A stretch of DNA of 47,936 nt. Source: a virus. Below, in pieces: positions 40,498 to 47,584 of the stretch. The notes under the pieces were generated by a model. That model was not told the DNA's origin. It did no database searches and saw only the letters and a program-made list of their open reading frames with translations. Location: the IMG/VR virus record IMGVR_UViG_3300022870_000002, positions 1-47,936 of that record. One strand, given 5' to 3'. The translations under genes and the position numbers were made by a program. Each line of letters begins with the position of its first letter. The stretch's first letter is position 1.

Positions 40498-40880
40498 ACC
40501 CGAAAGCGGAAAAGATCACGGATCGCGTTGTCTTGCTGGCGATTGTGGTCGGATGCGTCGCTATCCTGCTCGCGGTCGTCGCCGGCATCGTCTGGACCGG
40601 CCGGCGGCCCGGCGAGCTTCCCCTCCCGAATTGGGCCGAGAATGTCCTCGTGGCTCTGTCCACCGCCGTGGCACTGATCCTCAAGGAGGCCCTGTCCACT
40701 CTCGTCGCGCTGGCGTCGGGGAAGCAAGTCGCCACCCTCGGGACGCAGCTCGCGAACGCGGGGCCGCCGCCCACGCCGATCAGCGACACGGGTGAGCCTG
40801 CCCCGATCCCGGTGAAGATCGACCAGCCCAAGGACGAAGCTATCCCGGTCAAGTCCGCCGAGGGGCCGCAGAAGGATTAA
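40494..40880 (+). CDS. Two-segment membrane protein, 128 aa (holin candidate)
   Basis: Two hydrophobic segments (VVLLAIVVGCVAILLAVVAG and ENVLVALSTAVALILKEALS) are followed by a Pro/Ala/Lys tail. It is coupled to the endolysin by ATGA. Position and topology fit a class II-like holin. Convergent with the next gene, with a 4-nt overlap of the stops. Confidence 0.58.
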   Translation: MNPKAEKITDRVVLLAIVVGCVAILLAVVAGIVWTGRRPGELPLPNWAENVLVALSTAVALILKEALSTLVALASGKQVATLGTQLANAGPPPTPISDTGEPAPIPVKIDQPKDEAIPVKSAEGPQKD

Positions 40881-41254
40881 CGGTTCCGCTTGCGGTCCAC
40901 GTAGAGGAAGCCTGTCGCGAACAGGGACTCCATGTAGTCCGTCGCCGGGGGCCGGCCTGCGGCCCGGTCCTCGTCGATGAAGTCCCGCACGATTTGCGTG
41001 AGTTCGCGCATCGCCTTGCCGGCGACGGGGTGGGCAGGCGTGTTCCCTCCGCCTTTTCCTTCAATCCACGCCATGACGTAGGGCATCACGACCACGCCTC
41101 GCGACGTGGCCCGGTTGCGGAACGTCACCTGACACGGCGAGGGCTTCCCCGCGACTTTGGACGGGCAGAACCGTGCATCATCGCGCGAAGTTTCGAACGA
41201 TGCCCCACAATCGGCGCAAACCGCTCTCCTAGCCTCTTGGCGCTTCCTACCCAT
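40877..41254 (-). CDS. Zinc-finger-like protein, 125 aa, on the opposite strand within the lysis region
   Basis: Four Cys fit a zinc site: CADCGASFETSRDDARFC, then C in SPC. The remainder is helical (GKAMRELTQIVRDFIDEDRA). It is a lone leftward gene inside the rightward lysis region, with its own promoter (41287-41315). The 125-aa start is ATG 41254; a longer frame to 41326 would include promoter sequence and is rejected. Possible DNA- or RNA-binding protein. Confidence 0.65.
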   Translation of the reverse strand: MGRKRQEARRAVCADCGASFETSRDDARFCPSKVAGKPSPCQVTFRNRATSRGVVVMPYVMAWIEGKGGGNTPAHPVAGKAMRELTQIVRDFIDEDRAAGRPPATDYMESLFATGFLYVDRKRNR

Positions 41255-41286
41255 GTCACCCTTATCCCGCCCCTGTGTTGCGTCCC

Positions 41287-41315
41287 CACATAATGCGGTC
41301 ACGTCACTTTTGCAA
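41287..41315 (-). promoter_or_regulatory. Promoter for the lone leftward zinc-finger gene
   Basis: Read leftward: -35 TTGCAA (41310-41315), exactly 17-bp spacer, -10 TATGTG (41287-41292). The gene starts 33 nt further on. TTGCAA is also palindromic and may serve the rightward spanin gene. Confidence 0.5.
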
Positions 41316-41365
41316 CGTCGCCGCATGGTCTATGGAAATGCTCGCAACGCGCTCATGGAGGCTCC

Positions 41366-41752
41366 ATGCCTGTCACCCTATCCGCAAAGATCATCGCCGG
41401 CCTTGTCCTCCTAGCCGTCATCGGATCGCTTCTGATTTTCGGCCCGAGCTATTGCCACAAGCTCCAGAGCGAAGCGGCACAGAGCAGGGTCGACGAGGCG
41501 GTCGCGAATGGACAGGTCCAGGCGGCGCGGGATGCAACCGGGATCACGGCGAACACAATGACGGGAGCCGCCGCGATCGATCAACAGACGAGGACGAACG
41601 ATGCGGAAATCCACAATGCCCAAGGTGCGAGCGATCCGGTCGGCGCTGGCGTTGATGATGCTGGCCGGCGGGCTCTGTGCCTGCGCCGCGCCTATCGCAA
41701 TCAACCGGGCTGCGTTGCCCTGCTCGGGCCTGATCCCGCCGCAGCTAAGTGA
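41366..41752 (+). CDS. Rz: i-spanin (Rz-like), inner-membrane spanin subunit
   Basis: 128 aa. An N-terminal membrane anchor (IIAGLVLLAVIGSLLIFGPS) is followed by a helical periplasmic part and a Cys-containing C-terminus (CLRRAYRNQPGC). The Rz1 gene is embedded in the +1 frame from 41601, the usual spanin arrangement. It links inner and outer membrane for the last step of lysis. Confidence 0.78.
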   Translation: MPVTLSAKIIAGLVLLAVIGSLLIFGPSYCHKLQSEAAQSRVDEAVANGQVQAARDATGITANTMTGAAAIDQQTRTNDAEIHNAQGASDPVGAGVDDAGRRALCLRRAYRNQPGCVALLGPDPAAAK

Positions 41753-41948
41753 CGATGTCCCCGGCGCTGACATACCATCGGGCAACAGCGCCGGGGATTG
41801 GATCGCGTTCGGCGATGCGCAGACGGGCCAGCTCGACAAGGCGAACACGTACAAGAGCGGGGCAATCGCGATCGTGAAGGCGTGCGAGGCGCGGGACGCT
41901 CAGGTCGACGCCATGCTCCACCGCAAGAAGTTCCTCGGCCTGTTCTAG
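41601..41948 (+). CDS. Rz1: o-spanin (Rz1-like) lipoprotein, overlapping the i-spanin
   Basis: 115 aa in a different frame from Rz; the first 152 nt overlap it. It has a basic start, a hydrophobic stretch (AIRSALALMMLAGGL) and a lipobox L-C-A-C with Cys28 as the lipid-bearing residue. A longer tail than lambda Rz1 follows. An outer-membrane lipoprotein partner of the i-spanin is the best reading. Confidence 0.75.
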   Translation: MRKSTMPKVRAIRSALALMMLAGGLCACAAPIAINRAALPCSGLIPPQLSDDVPGADIPSGNSAGDWIAFGDAQTGQLDKANTYKSGAIAIVKACEARDAQVDAMLHRKKFLGLF

Positions 41949-42148
41949 GCCTCGTCGGGAAAAATGACCCCCGGCGCCTCGGGAAGGGCGCCGGGGTCAT
42001 TCTTTCGGATGCCCTGATATACCGCGATGGCAACATCGATCGCCATCCGCCTATCCACACAGTTTTCCCCGGATGCGAGGAGCTTGCGATCCTCGTTGAA
42101 GATCATCCATGCCCAAGCCGCGCTCCAGCCTTGGCCGATTTCGATCAT
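41945..42148 (-). CDS. Hypothetical protein, 67 aa, last gene of the leftward arm
   Basis: Starts MIEIGQGWSAAWAWMIFNED; a small alpha/beta protein. It is joined by ATGA to the C5-methyltransferase gene. Its C-terminus (DPGALPEAPGVIFPDEA) is encoded by the bidirectional terminator stem. It ends 4 nt inside the o-spanin end, where the two arms meet. Confidence 0.6.
   Translation of the reverse strand: MIEIGQGWSAAWAWMIFNEDRKLLASGENCVDRRMAIDVAIAVYQGIRKNDPGALPEAPGVIFPDEA
41963..42001. terminator. Bidirectional terminator between the converging genome arms
   Basis: AATGACCCCCGGCGCC (41963-41978) pairs with GGCGCCGGGGTCATT (41987-42001) with one bulged C and an 8-nt loop. Read leftward, the stem ends in ATTTTT. 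Read rightward, it is followed by CTTTC. It serves both converging operons and also encodes the end of the 41945 gene. Confidence 0.8.
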
Positions 42149-43083
42149 GGCAAAGAGGCTACGACGGCTCTGAGGAATGCTTCCGCTTGGCCGAGCGTGA
42201 TCGCGTTACCCGCTCCCCGCAGTAGGCTACGGCGGTTGCGAAAGGCCCCAGCATCAACCAGAGGGAATGTATCGGGTTGAGTTGGCCGCCATTTTTCGTC
42301 TCGGCCGTATATCCACTCGGCGTTCTGCCATAGCCCGCGTGTCGGACCATCATCACCGCGTCGGAAAGGTCTGACGACCTCTCCGATGATAGGTATCGGT
42401 CCCCGACTCCCCCTCCATTCCCATCCTTTACCGTAGGCGTCGGCCACGTCGACAGGATCGAAGCGCATGTCATTCCCAGTGTCATGCCAAAGCCATTGTT
42501 GCCTTGGCTTTCGCGCAGCGCGCTCCGCCGCTTTTCCATCGCTTCGACTGATTGTATCTCGAATTCGTTGGCCGAGGGCGTAGGCCACCCAATAATTTCG
42601 TGCCCGGATATGAGGCGCCCCGAAGCCCGCAGCGCAGGTTTCAACAGCCCCGAAGGCATAACCCGTTGCGTCCATGTCAGCCGATACAAGGTCGAGCCAT
42701 AGATCGCCGCCTGATCCCGCAACTTGCTCGCCAGTGACGAGCGCAGGGCGGCATTGTTCGATGAGATAGTGGTATGCGGGCCAAAGGTGCCGCTCGTCAG
42801 TAAATCCCGCTCTCTCGCCTGCTTGGGAGAAAGGTTGGCAAGGCGCTGATCCTGTCCATAGGGGCGTGTCGTCGCTGATTCCCGCTTGGCGCGTTGCGAG
42901 GCTCCAAACGCCGATTCCGGCGAAGAAGTGACATTGCCGAAAAGGTCTAAGGTCATTGGGCGTGACATCCTCAATCGAGCGCTCGTCGACCTCGCCGGGA
43001 GCGATTAGATCATCTTTGATGAGTTCGCGGAGCCATGCGGCGGCGAAGGGGTCGTGTTCGTTGTAATACGCGGCGGGGATCAT
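42145..43083 (-). CDS. dcm: C5-cytosine DNA methyltransferase
   Basis: 312 aa. Motif I is HFFAGIGVWSLA (52-63), motif IV GSAPCQPFSQAG with catalytic C82, the motif VI Glu sits in LVTGEQV (E119), motif VIII is HIRAR (158-162), and motif X is LLRGAGNAITLGQAEAFL. All key motifs are intact, so it should be active; the recognition sequence is unknown. Both ends overlap neighbours by ATGA. A second protein family is encoded in the +1 frame over most of its length (42159-42956). Confidence 0.92.
   Translation of the reverse strand: MIPAAYYNEHDPFAAAWLRELIKDDLIAPGEVDERSIEDVTPNDLRPFRQCHFFAGIGVWSLATRQAGISDDTPLWTGSAPCQPFSQAGERAGFTDERHLWPAYHYLIEQCRPALVTGEQVAGSGGDLWLDLVSADMDATGYAFGAVETCAAGFGAPHIRARNYWVAYALGQRIRDTISRSDGKAAERAARKPRQQWLWHDTGNDMRFDPVDVADAYGKGWEWRGSRGPIPIIGEVVRPFRRGDDGPTRGLWQNAEWIYGRDEKWRPTQPDTFPLVDAGAFRNRRSLLRGAGNAITLGQAEAFLRAVVASLP
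42159..42956 (-). CDS. Nested overlapping gene in the +1 frame of the methyltransferase, 265 aa
   Basis: Lies wholly inside the C5-methyltransferase gene, same strand, different frame. It matches a phage protein family often found with such methyltransferases. Visible features are MTLDLFGNVTSSPESAFG, an ANLSPKQARERDLLTSGTFG start, NAALRSSLASKLRDQ, GSTLYRLTWTQRVMPSG, ALRASGRL, two WPTP motifs (GWPTPSANE and TWPTPTVKDGN) and GGQLNPIHSLWLM. Shadow frames would not show these conserved blocks. ATG 42956 is chosen by family start; ATG 42968 and TTG 42974 are possible. The role is unknown; a partner or specificity factor of the methyltransferase is plausible. Confidence 0.75.
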   Translation of the reverse strand: MTLDLFGNVTSSPESAFGASQRAKRESATTRPYGQDQRLANLSPKQARERDLLTSGTFGPHTTISSNNAALRSSLASKLRDQAAIYGSTLYRLTWTQRVMPSGLLKPALRASGRLISGHEIIGWPTPSANEFEIQSVEAMEKRRSALRESQGNNGFGMTLGMTCASILSTWPTPTVKDGNGGGVGDRYLSSERSSDLSDAVMMVRHAGYGRTPSGYTAETKNGGQLNPIHSLWLMLGPFATAVAYCGERVTRSRSAKRKHSSEPS

Positions 43084-43460
43084 CGGCGGAGCTCCACCTC
43101 GAACGCGAGTTGGCCGGCCTTGTCGAGGATGCGGCGCCGTTCCTGCTCCCGGCGCTCTCTTAAGCCGGCTGCGCGCATCGGCGCATCATAGCGATTGTGG
43201 CAAAGCTGGCAGGCGTGGAACATCCGGTCGATGCTCGTTTCCTCCAGCAGAACGCCATGCTCGTGGGCAAGGGTGAGGACGACGATAGAAGCGGTGACGG
43301 GATGGGGTTCACCGTTGATGGCGGCGCATCGGCCGCCCTCGTGTTCGGTGCCGCATTTCCCGTCGCACTCGCACCGGCCGCCGGATCGCCGCGCCGCCCG
43401 TGCGACCATCTGGCGCCATTGCTTGGGGTAGCGGGCGCGGTTCTCCGGACGGATGGGCAT
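43080..43460 (-). CDS. HNH-type nuclease-like protein, 126 aa
   Basis: Cys pairs (CECDGKC, then RC) and a His/Cys core (VLTLAHEHGV ... MFHACQLCHNRYD) follow the HNH/zinc-ribbon pattern of small phage endonucleases. The end overlaps the methyltransferase by ATGA and the start overlaps the upstream gene by TGATG. It might nick DNA or only bind it; some phage members are not active nucleases. Confidence 0.75.
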   Translation of the reverse strand: MPIRPENRARYPKQWRQMVARAARRSGGRCECDGKCGTEHEGGRCAAINGEPHPVTASIVVLTLAHEHGVLLEETSIDRMFHACQLCHNRYDAPMRAAGLRERREQERRRILDKAGQLAFEVELRR

Positions 43461-43780
43461 CAATCGAAACCCCCATCCTCGTCGAGAGCAAGCCGCCACG
43501 GCTCTTTCCCGACTTCGCGGTAATCGTTCGGGTCGTCGATCACGACGCGATCAGCGGCCTTGCCCGAGAGCTTTTCGGTGTCCAGCGGCGCCGGGCCAAG
43601 GATGGGCTTGGTTTCAAATCGCGGCGCCTGGTCGGACACCGTCGCGACCTCCAAGCTCTGCCAGCCATCGCGACCGTTGATCTTAACCCGGTCGCCCACC
43701 GCGACGGGATCGCCGTCGTTGTGATAGGTGTAGAGCTGGCCGCGCGGCCGGAACCGGACGCCGATGTATTGCCGGGTCAT
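43460..43780 (-). CDS. Hypothetical protein, 106 aa
   Basis: Beta-rich N-terminal half (QLYTYHNDGDPVAVGDRVKI) that resembles small SH3-like barrels, then an acidic, Pro-rich tail. Overlaps on both sides (TGATG and ATGA). Function unknown. Confidence 0.58.
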   Translation of the reverse strand: MTRQYIGVRFRPRGQLYTYHNDGDPVAVGDRVKINGRDGWQSLEVATVSDQAPRFETKPILGPAPLDTEKLSGKAADRVVIDDPNDYREVGKEPWRLALDEDGGFD

Positions 43781-44520
43781 TGTGCGCCCTCCGCGCTCTG
43801 GGGCTGATCGAGGGCGGCGCGGGCGATGTCGCGAATACTGTTGAGCATGTCGCCGTACATCTGCGCCGTGTTCGATCCACCGCCGCGCGAATGGTCCACG
43901 TTGCCTATCAGGGAATTGATACCGGCGAGCGCGCTCCTCAACCTCTCTGCCGTGGGTGCGGAGGCGAGGGCTTTAGGAAGCGCTGCATAGGCTGCATCAA
44001 AGGCATTCTTTGCGCCACCCGGCCAAGCTGCATCGAAGGCAGATCGGCAGCGCTTGATGATTGGAGCCGCTACCCAACCATCGTTGCCATCCGTAAGATA
44101 GTCATCCTCGAACTCGGACCACTTGTCGCGCTTGGCTTCGTCGTCATTTTCTTCCATCCCCGGTGATGCGTCGGGGATGGCGGAGAGCATGGCGGCCTTG
44201 TCCCAAGCATTGAGAGCTTTCCCGAGATCGATCGTCCCGGAAAAGCCCCGCTGATAAGAACGCGCCTGAGCCGCTAGCCGGTTTCCAGCCTCTCTAAGCT
44301 CCCCACCCTGCGCCTGCGAGGTGAGCGAGGCGAGGGCTTCGGTGACGGCTGCGAGGACGGTCGAAGGCAGTATTTGCCGATCCGAATCTTGTTCGCGCTC
44401 AAGCGTAAGTTCCATCTCGCATTCGGTGTAATACGGGTGCTGCGGAAATAGGTGACGAAAGACAATCCGTTTCGCCTTCTCAATCCGCGCCCTCGCCTCG
44501 GCGGTTTCGGATTTAGACAT
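43777..44520 (-). CDS. Hypothetical protein, 247 aa
   Basis: Helical throughout (KAKRIVFRHLFPQHPYYTEC ... VLAAVTEALASLTSQ) with an acidic central part (GMEENDDEAKRDKWSEFEDD). No family recognised. It is in the leftward operon with recombination genes. Its first codons overlap the previous frame by 8 nt. Confidence 0.55.
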   Translation of the reverse strand: MSKSETAEARARIEKAKRIVFRHLFPQHPYYTECEMELTLEREQDSDRQILPSTVLAAVTEALASLTSQAQGGELREAGNRLAAQARSYQRGFSGTIDLGKALNAWDKAAMLSAIPDASPGMEENDDEAKRDKWSEFEDDYLTDGNDGWVAAPIIKRCRSAFDAAWPGGAKNAFDAAYAALPKALASAPTAERLRSALAGINSLIGNVDHSRGGGSNTAQMYGDMLNSIRDIARAALDQPQSAEGAQ

Positions 44521-44707
44521 GGTCGATAGCCTCCTCGTGCGCGGCCCGGCCGATGGTGGTGAAGCGCGGGGCGCCGAGACGGAGGCCGCGCCCGGCGCAG
44601 CGCGGGAGGCGATCCCACAGGTTCATGACGGGGGCGGGGCGAACGAACACGTTGTGCCAGTTCACCGCCTCAATTTCGGCTTTCCAGCCGGCATAGATAT
44701 CCTTCAT
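44513..44707 (-). CDS. Hypothetical protein, 64 aa
   Basis: Starts MKDIYAGWKAEIEAVNWHNV, with a basic C-terminal half. Coupled by ATGA to the RecA-like gene. No family recognised. Confidence 0.55.
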   Translation of the reverse strand: MKDIYAGWKAEIEAVNWHNVFVRPAPVMNLWDRLPRCAGRGLRLGAPRFTTIGRAAHEEAIDHV

Positions 44708-45768
44708 GGGTTCTCCTCCGGAAAGGCGTCGTCATCATCGTCGACCGTCTCCTCGATCGGCGGAGACAGCTCTCGGAACCGCCGGCCATTGGCTTCGACG
44801 ATCCGATCATATTCGGCCGGATGCCGTTCCTTCATGGTGGCGATCCAAGCGGCCCGGCGCTCGTCGGCCTGATAGCTGCGGAGCGCCTCCAGCGTTGCCA
44901 CGACTTCGTTGTTATTGATGGCCGAGATATAGGCGTCGACCATCTCGCGCGGTGTCCGCTTCGCTCCGGTGCCGTTGCTCTGTGGCGCGGCCGGCGCTGA
45001 CTTGCCCATCTGCCATCGCGCCAGCGCCTCGCCCACGTCCTCGCTCAGGGGCGAGCCCTGTTGCACGAACGGAGCGAGATAGAACGGGAGCTTGATCGCG
45101 AAGTCCTCGCCCGCCTTGTCGCTCGACCATGTCGCCACGCCGTTGGAGCGCGGCGGCAATAGGCAAAACAAGTCCATGATCCCGAGCAATTCGTCGCCCG
45201 CGATCGGGACATAGCCGAGCGCAACAGGTGTCTTGCTGCCCGGCTTCGTGGTCGTCTTGGGCCGGGCGCGAAACGTCATGATGATCGGCGTCTTGATTTG
45301 CTGCACCCCGGCCGTGAGGATGCGGCGGCTTGCCTTGGGCTCATTCCATGCCGCCCACTCGTTGCCACCCATCTTGGGGACGTTGATGTCGTGCCACTCC
45401 AGCACGCCGCCGGGTCCCTCATGCTCGTCGCTGCCATTGTCGACGATGATGGCTGACGGGTTGAGGCGAAGAGCCTGATTGATCGCGTCGAGGAAATGCG
45501 CGGGGACGAACGGCGGAGAGAATTGGATATAGTCGAAGTCGAACCCATTCGGGTTCCGGCTGACGTGATACTTCCGCGCCCGGCCCGCCTCCGTGTCGAT
45601 GACGGCGGGCTTCCCGCCCCGCACGCGCGACATTCCGTTCGCGATCCTGAGCGCGGACACCGTCTTCCCGCTGCCCGGTGGCCCCCCTATGCCAAAGCAT
45701 AGGGGTTCCGAACCGTCGTCCGGCGGGTTGACTTCGAAGCCTCGGACCTCCCTCGGACCCTTTGCCAT
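44704..45768 (-). CDS. RecA-like P-loop ATPase (Sak4-type, AAA_24) of the phage recombination module
   Basis: 354 aa. Walker A is GGPPGSGKT (28-36), followed by AVIDTEAGRARKY and Walker B-like SAIIVDNGSD (about 106-113). The C-terminal part is charged. Phage Sak4-type ATPases have this compact RecA core and assist single-strand annealing. It is directly downstream of the PD-(D/E)XK exonuclease gene, joined by TAATG. That pairing is typical of phage recombination pairs. Confidence 0.8.
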   Translation of the reverse strand: MAKGPREVRGFEVNPPDDGSEPLCFGIGGPPGSGKTVSALRIANGMSRVRGGKPAVIDTEAGRARKYHVSRNPNGFDFDYIQFSPPFVPAHFLDAINQALRLNPSAIIVDNGSDEHEGPGGVLEWHDINVPKMGGNEWAAWNEPKASRRILTAGVQQIKTPIIMTFRARPKTTTKPGSKTPVALGYVPIAGDELLGIMDLFCLLPPRSNGVATWSSDKAGEDFAIKLPFYLAPFVQQGSPLSEDVGEALARWQMGKSAPAAPQSNGTGAKRTPREMVDAYISAINNNEVVATLEALRSYQADERRAAWIATMKERHPAEYDRIVEANGRRFRELSPPIEETVDDDDDAFPEENP

Positions 45769-46745
45769 TACGCGATCCCCGCCAGCTCGGCGGCCTCGCG
45801 CTTCTTGGCCTCCCACACCGGGAGTTCAATCGTCGCCTCCTCCTCGAAACCGGGCCAGCGGCCGGCATAGAGGCATTCCGCGAACACATGCATGGCGCGC
45901 TCGCATTGCTTGAGCGCGGACCAGTGCCACGCCTTGTCCAGCTTCACGACGCGGCTCGTATAAGGGGCCTCGGGCTTCACCATAAGCTCACGGAACCGGA
46001 CCCGGCCCGCTGCCTGGTCGCCAAGGATTTGGCCGACGGCGTGGGGGTAGAGGGCGGCCTGTCGATCCCATCCCATGTTGAGGACGTGGCGGCCGATCGT
46101 CGAGTCGTAGAGCTGTCCCGTTATCTTGGGGTCAAGAATGAGGAGCTTCTCCTCGCACCACACGTCCATGAGGCCCCGGACCCACACGGGACCGCTCGGG
46201 GTCATTTCCTGATACAGGAACGCGACCTCCGTCTCATAGGGCGATCCGTCGACCGCTTCCTCGATCCGCTCCTTGACGACATCCGCCATGACCTCGGCCT
46301 CTTCGAAGTCCTTGAGCTTGATCGGCACCTTGCCAGCCGCGACGGCGGCGTCTCGGAAGGCCTTCGCCTCCTTGGTGCGCCAATCGGCATAGTCGCCGAT
46401 CGCAAAGCCCCGGCCCTTGCCGAGCGCGAGTTGATGGACGACATCGCCCCGGCGCGCCGCGACAGTCTCAAGGACCTTCTGGAGCGCGTCGGGATTGAGC
46501 TGGGGATGGTTGAAAGCGAAGTCGAGGGGCGTCTCCTCCAGCAAGCGCCGCATGGCGCCTTGGGAGAGCGTGACGTCCTCGGGCTTGAGGCCGGGCAGCT
46601 TCCCGAGATGGTAGGCCTCGATATCGATATCGGGGAACAGGCCCCAACGGCTCCGGTCAATGAGCGGATGCTCGGCCTTGCCCTTGCCGGGCGCGGGTTC
46701 ACGGCCGATCGCGGCGAACAGGGGGTTTTCGTCGTTCATCGTCAC
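45768..46745 (-). CDS. PD-(D/E)XK exonuclease (RecE/exonuclease VIII-like)
   Basis: 325 aa. Signs of a RecE/Cas4-type nuclease: RRGDVVHQLALGKG with His, GLMDVWCEEKLLILDPK carrying the metal-binding Asp and the D-x-K catalytic pair, and DRQAALYPHAVG (Q-x-x-x-Y motif). It would chew DNA ends for the annealing protein. The start is GTG 46745, overlapping the previous stop as GTGA; an ATG lies two codons later. Confidence 0.85.
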   Translation of the reverse strand: MTMNDENPLFAAIGREPAPGKGKAEHPLIDRSRWGLFPDIDIEAYHLGKLPGLKPEDVTLSQGAMRRLLEETPLDFAFNHPQLNPDALQKVLETVAARRGDVVHQLALGKGRGFAIGDYADWRTKEAKAFRDAAVAAGKVPIKLKDFEEAEVMADVVKERIEEAVDGSPYETEVAFLYQEMTPSGPVWVRGLMDVWCEEKLLILDPKITGQLYDSTIGRHVLNMGWDRQAALYPHAVGQILGDQAAGRVRFRELMVKPEAPYTSRVVKLDKAWHWSALKQCERAMHVFAECLYAGRWPGFEEEATIELPVWEAKKREAAELAGIA

Positions 46746-46885
46746 TTCTCCACATTGGGCGATGCGTCGTGCATCGCCTTCCAAATCTTCGCCCATGTGA
46801 GGCGTTTGCCCTCGGCCTTTGCGCACGTCGCAGCGGCCTCCATCATCTCTATGGTGGGCTCTCGCGGTACGCGTTTAGCCGTCAC
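46742..46885 (-). CDS. Hypothetical protein, 47 aa
   Basis: Basic helical small protein (TAKRVPREPTIEMMEAAATC, ending TWAKIWKAMHDASPNVEK). Its GTG start and its stop both overlap neighbours by GTGA, so it fits the operon chain. Function unknown. Confidence 0.6.
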   Translation of the reverse strand: MTAKRVPREPTIEMMEAAATCAKAEGKRLTWAKIWKAMHDASPNVEK

Positions 46886-47214
46886 CGTCCAGCCTCTAAA
46901 CAATCAATTAAGTCATCTAGATCGGCAACTTTCCATTCATCCCGAAAGCGCTTAGCAGCACACAATAAATCTCTCATTCGAGATAAATGCTTTGCGGCTT
47001 TGATTTCCAAAGCTCGAAAGCCCTCGTCGTTGACGAGACAACGACGGTGATGAGTTACAAATCTCCAATCCTCTTGAGGGTCAGGTTTCTTAGCTGATCG
47101 ATAATCCTCACTCTCATTACAGATTGGACCGCGACAAGACGCGCAAATCATTTCGCCAAATCGGCTTCCCGATGGAGCGAGGTGAAATTGCACGTCGTAA
47201 GAGCGGCCCGTCAT
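46882..47214 (-). CDS. Hypothetical protein with Cys pairs, 110 aa
   Basis: Contains CASCRGPIC, a later THHRRCLV and further Cys, which could bind zinc, followed by a helical C-terminus (LLCAAKRFRDEWKVADLDDL). The DNA is visibly A+T richer than its neighbours. ATG 47214 overlaps the previous stop. No family recognised. Confidence 0.6.
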   Translation of the reverse strand: MTGRSYDVQFHLAPSGSRFGEMICASCRGPICNESEDYRSAKKPDPQEDWRFVTHHRRCLVNDEGFRALEIKAAKHLSRMRDLLCAAKRFRDEWKVADLDDLIDCLEAGR

Positions 47215-47348
47215 TCTCCATCGCCCTTGTTGATCGTCACCTTGACCGGCCGGAACGACCCGGCAACGCAAGCGACGATGGTGAACACCCACCACGCGGT
47301 AAACGTGTGCCACCACGAGGCCGCGATCCAGTCGAGCAGCCCGATCAC
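47211..47348 (-). CDS. Small single-pass membrane protein, 45 aa
   Basis: A Trp-rich hydrophobic segment (WIAASWWHTFTAWWVFTIVA) with a short basic tail (RPVKVTINKG). GTG 47348 overlaps the previous stop; the end overlaps the next by ATGA. The hydrophobic span fits one membrane crossing. Confidence 0.6.
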   Translation of the reverse strand: MIGLLDWIAASWWHTFTAWWVFTIVACVAGSFRPVKVTINKGDGE

Positions 47349-47584
47349 AGGCTAAGCCCAATCTGTGCCGCGCGGCGCCGCAACTCGGCCTCGCGATGGT
47401 AGATGTCGTCGAGCAAAAGCGCGGCGATCTTGGGAATGATCGCTTTCGAGGCCTCGACATACCGGGACGACGGCTGGCACCGAATGCCAGCCTTTTCCGG
47501 GTTCGCCAGCGCCCGCCGATCAGCCGCCAGCTCGCCGAGCTTTTGGACAATCACTTGAGCGGTGGAGAGGTCGACGGCCTTCAC
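47345..47584 (-). CDS. Hypothetical protein, 79 aa
   Basis: Helical protein (STAQVIVQKLGELAADRRAL ... AALLLDDIYHREAELRRRAA). GTG 47584 overlaps the ATPase stop as GTGA. No family recognised. Confidence 0.58.
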   Translation of the reverse strand: MKAVDLSTAQVIVQKLGELAADRRALANPEKAGIRCQPSSRYVEASKAIIPKIAALLLDDIYHREAELRRRAAQIGLSL

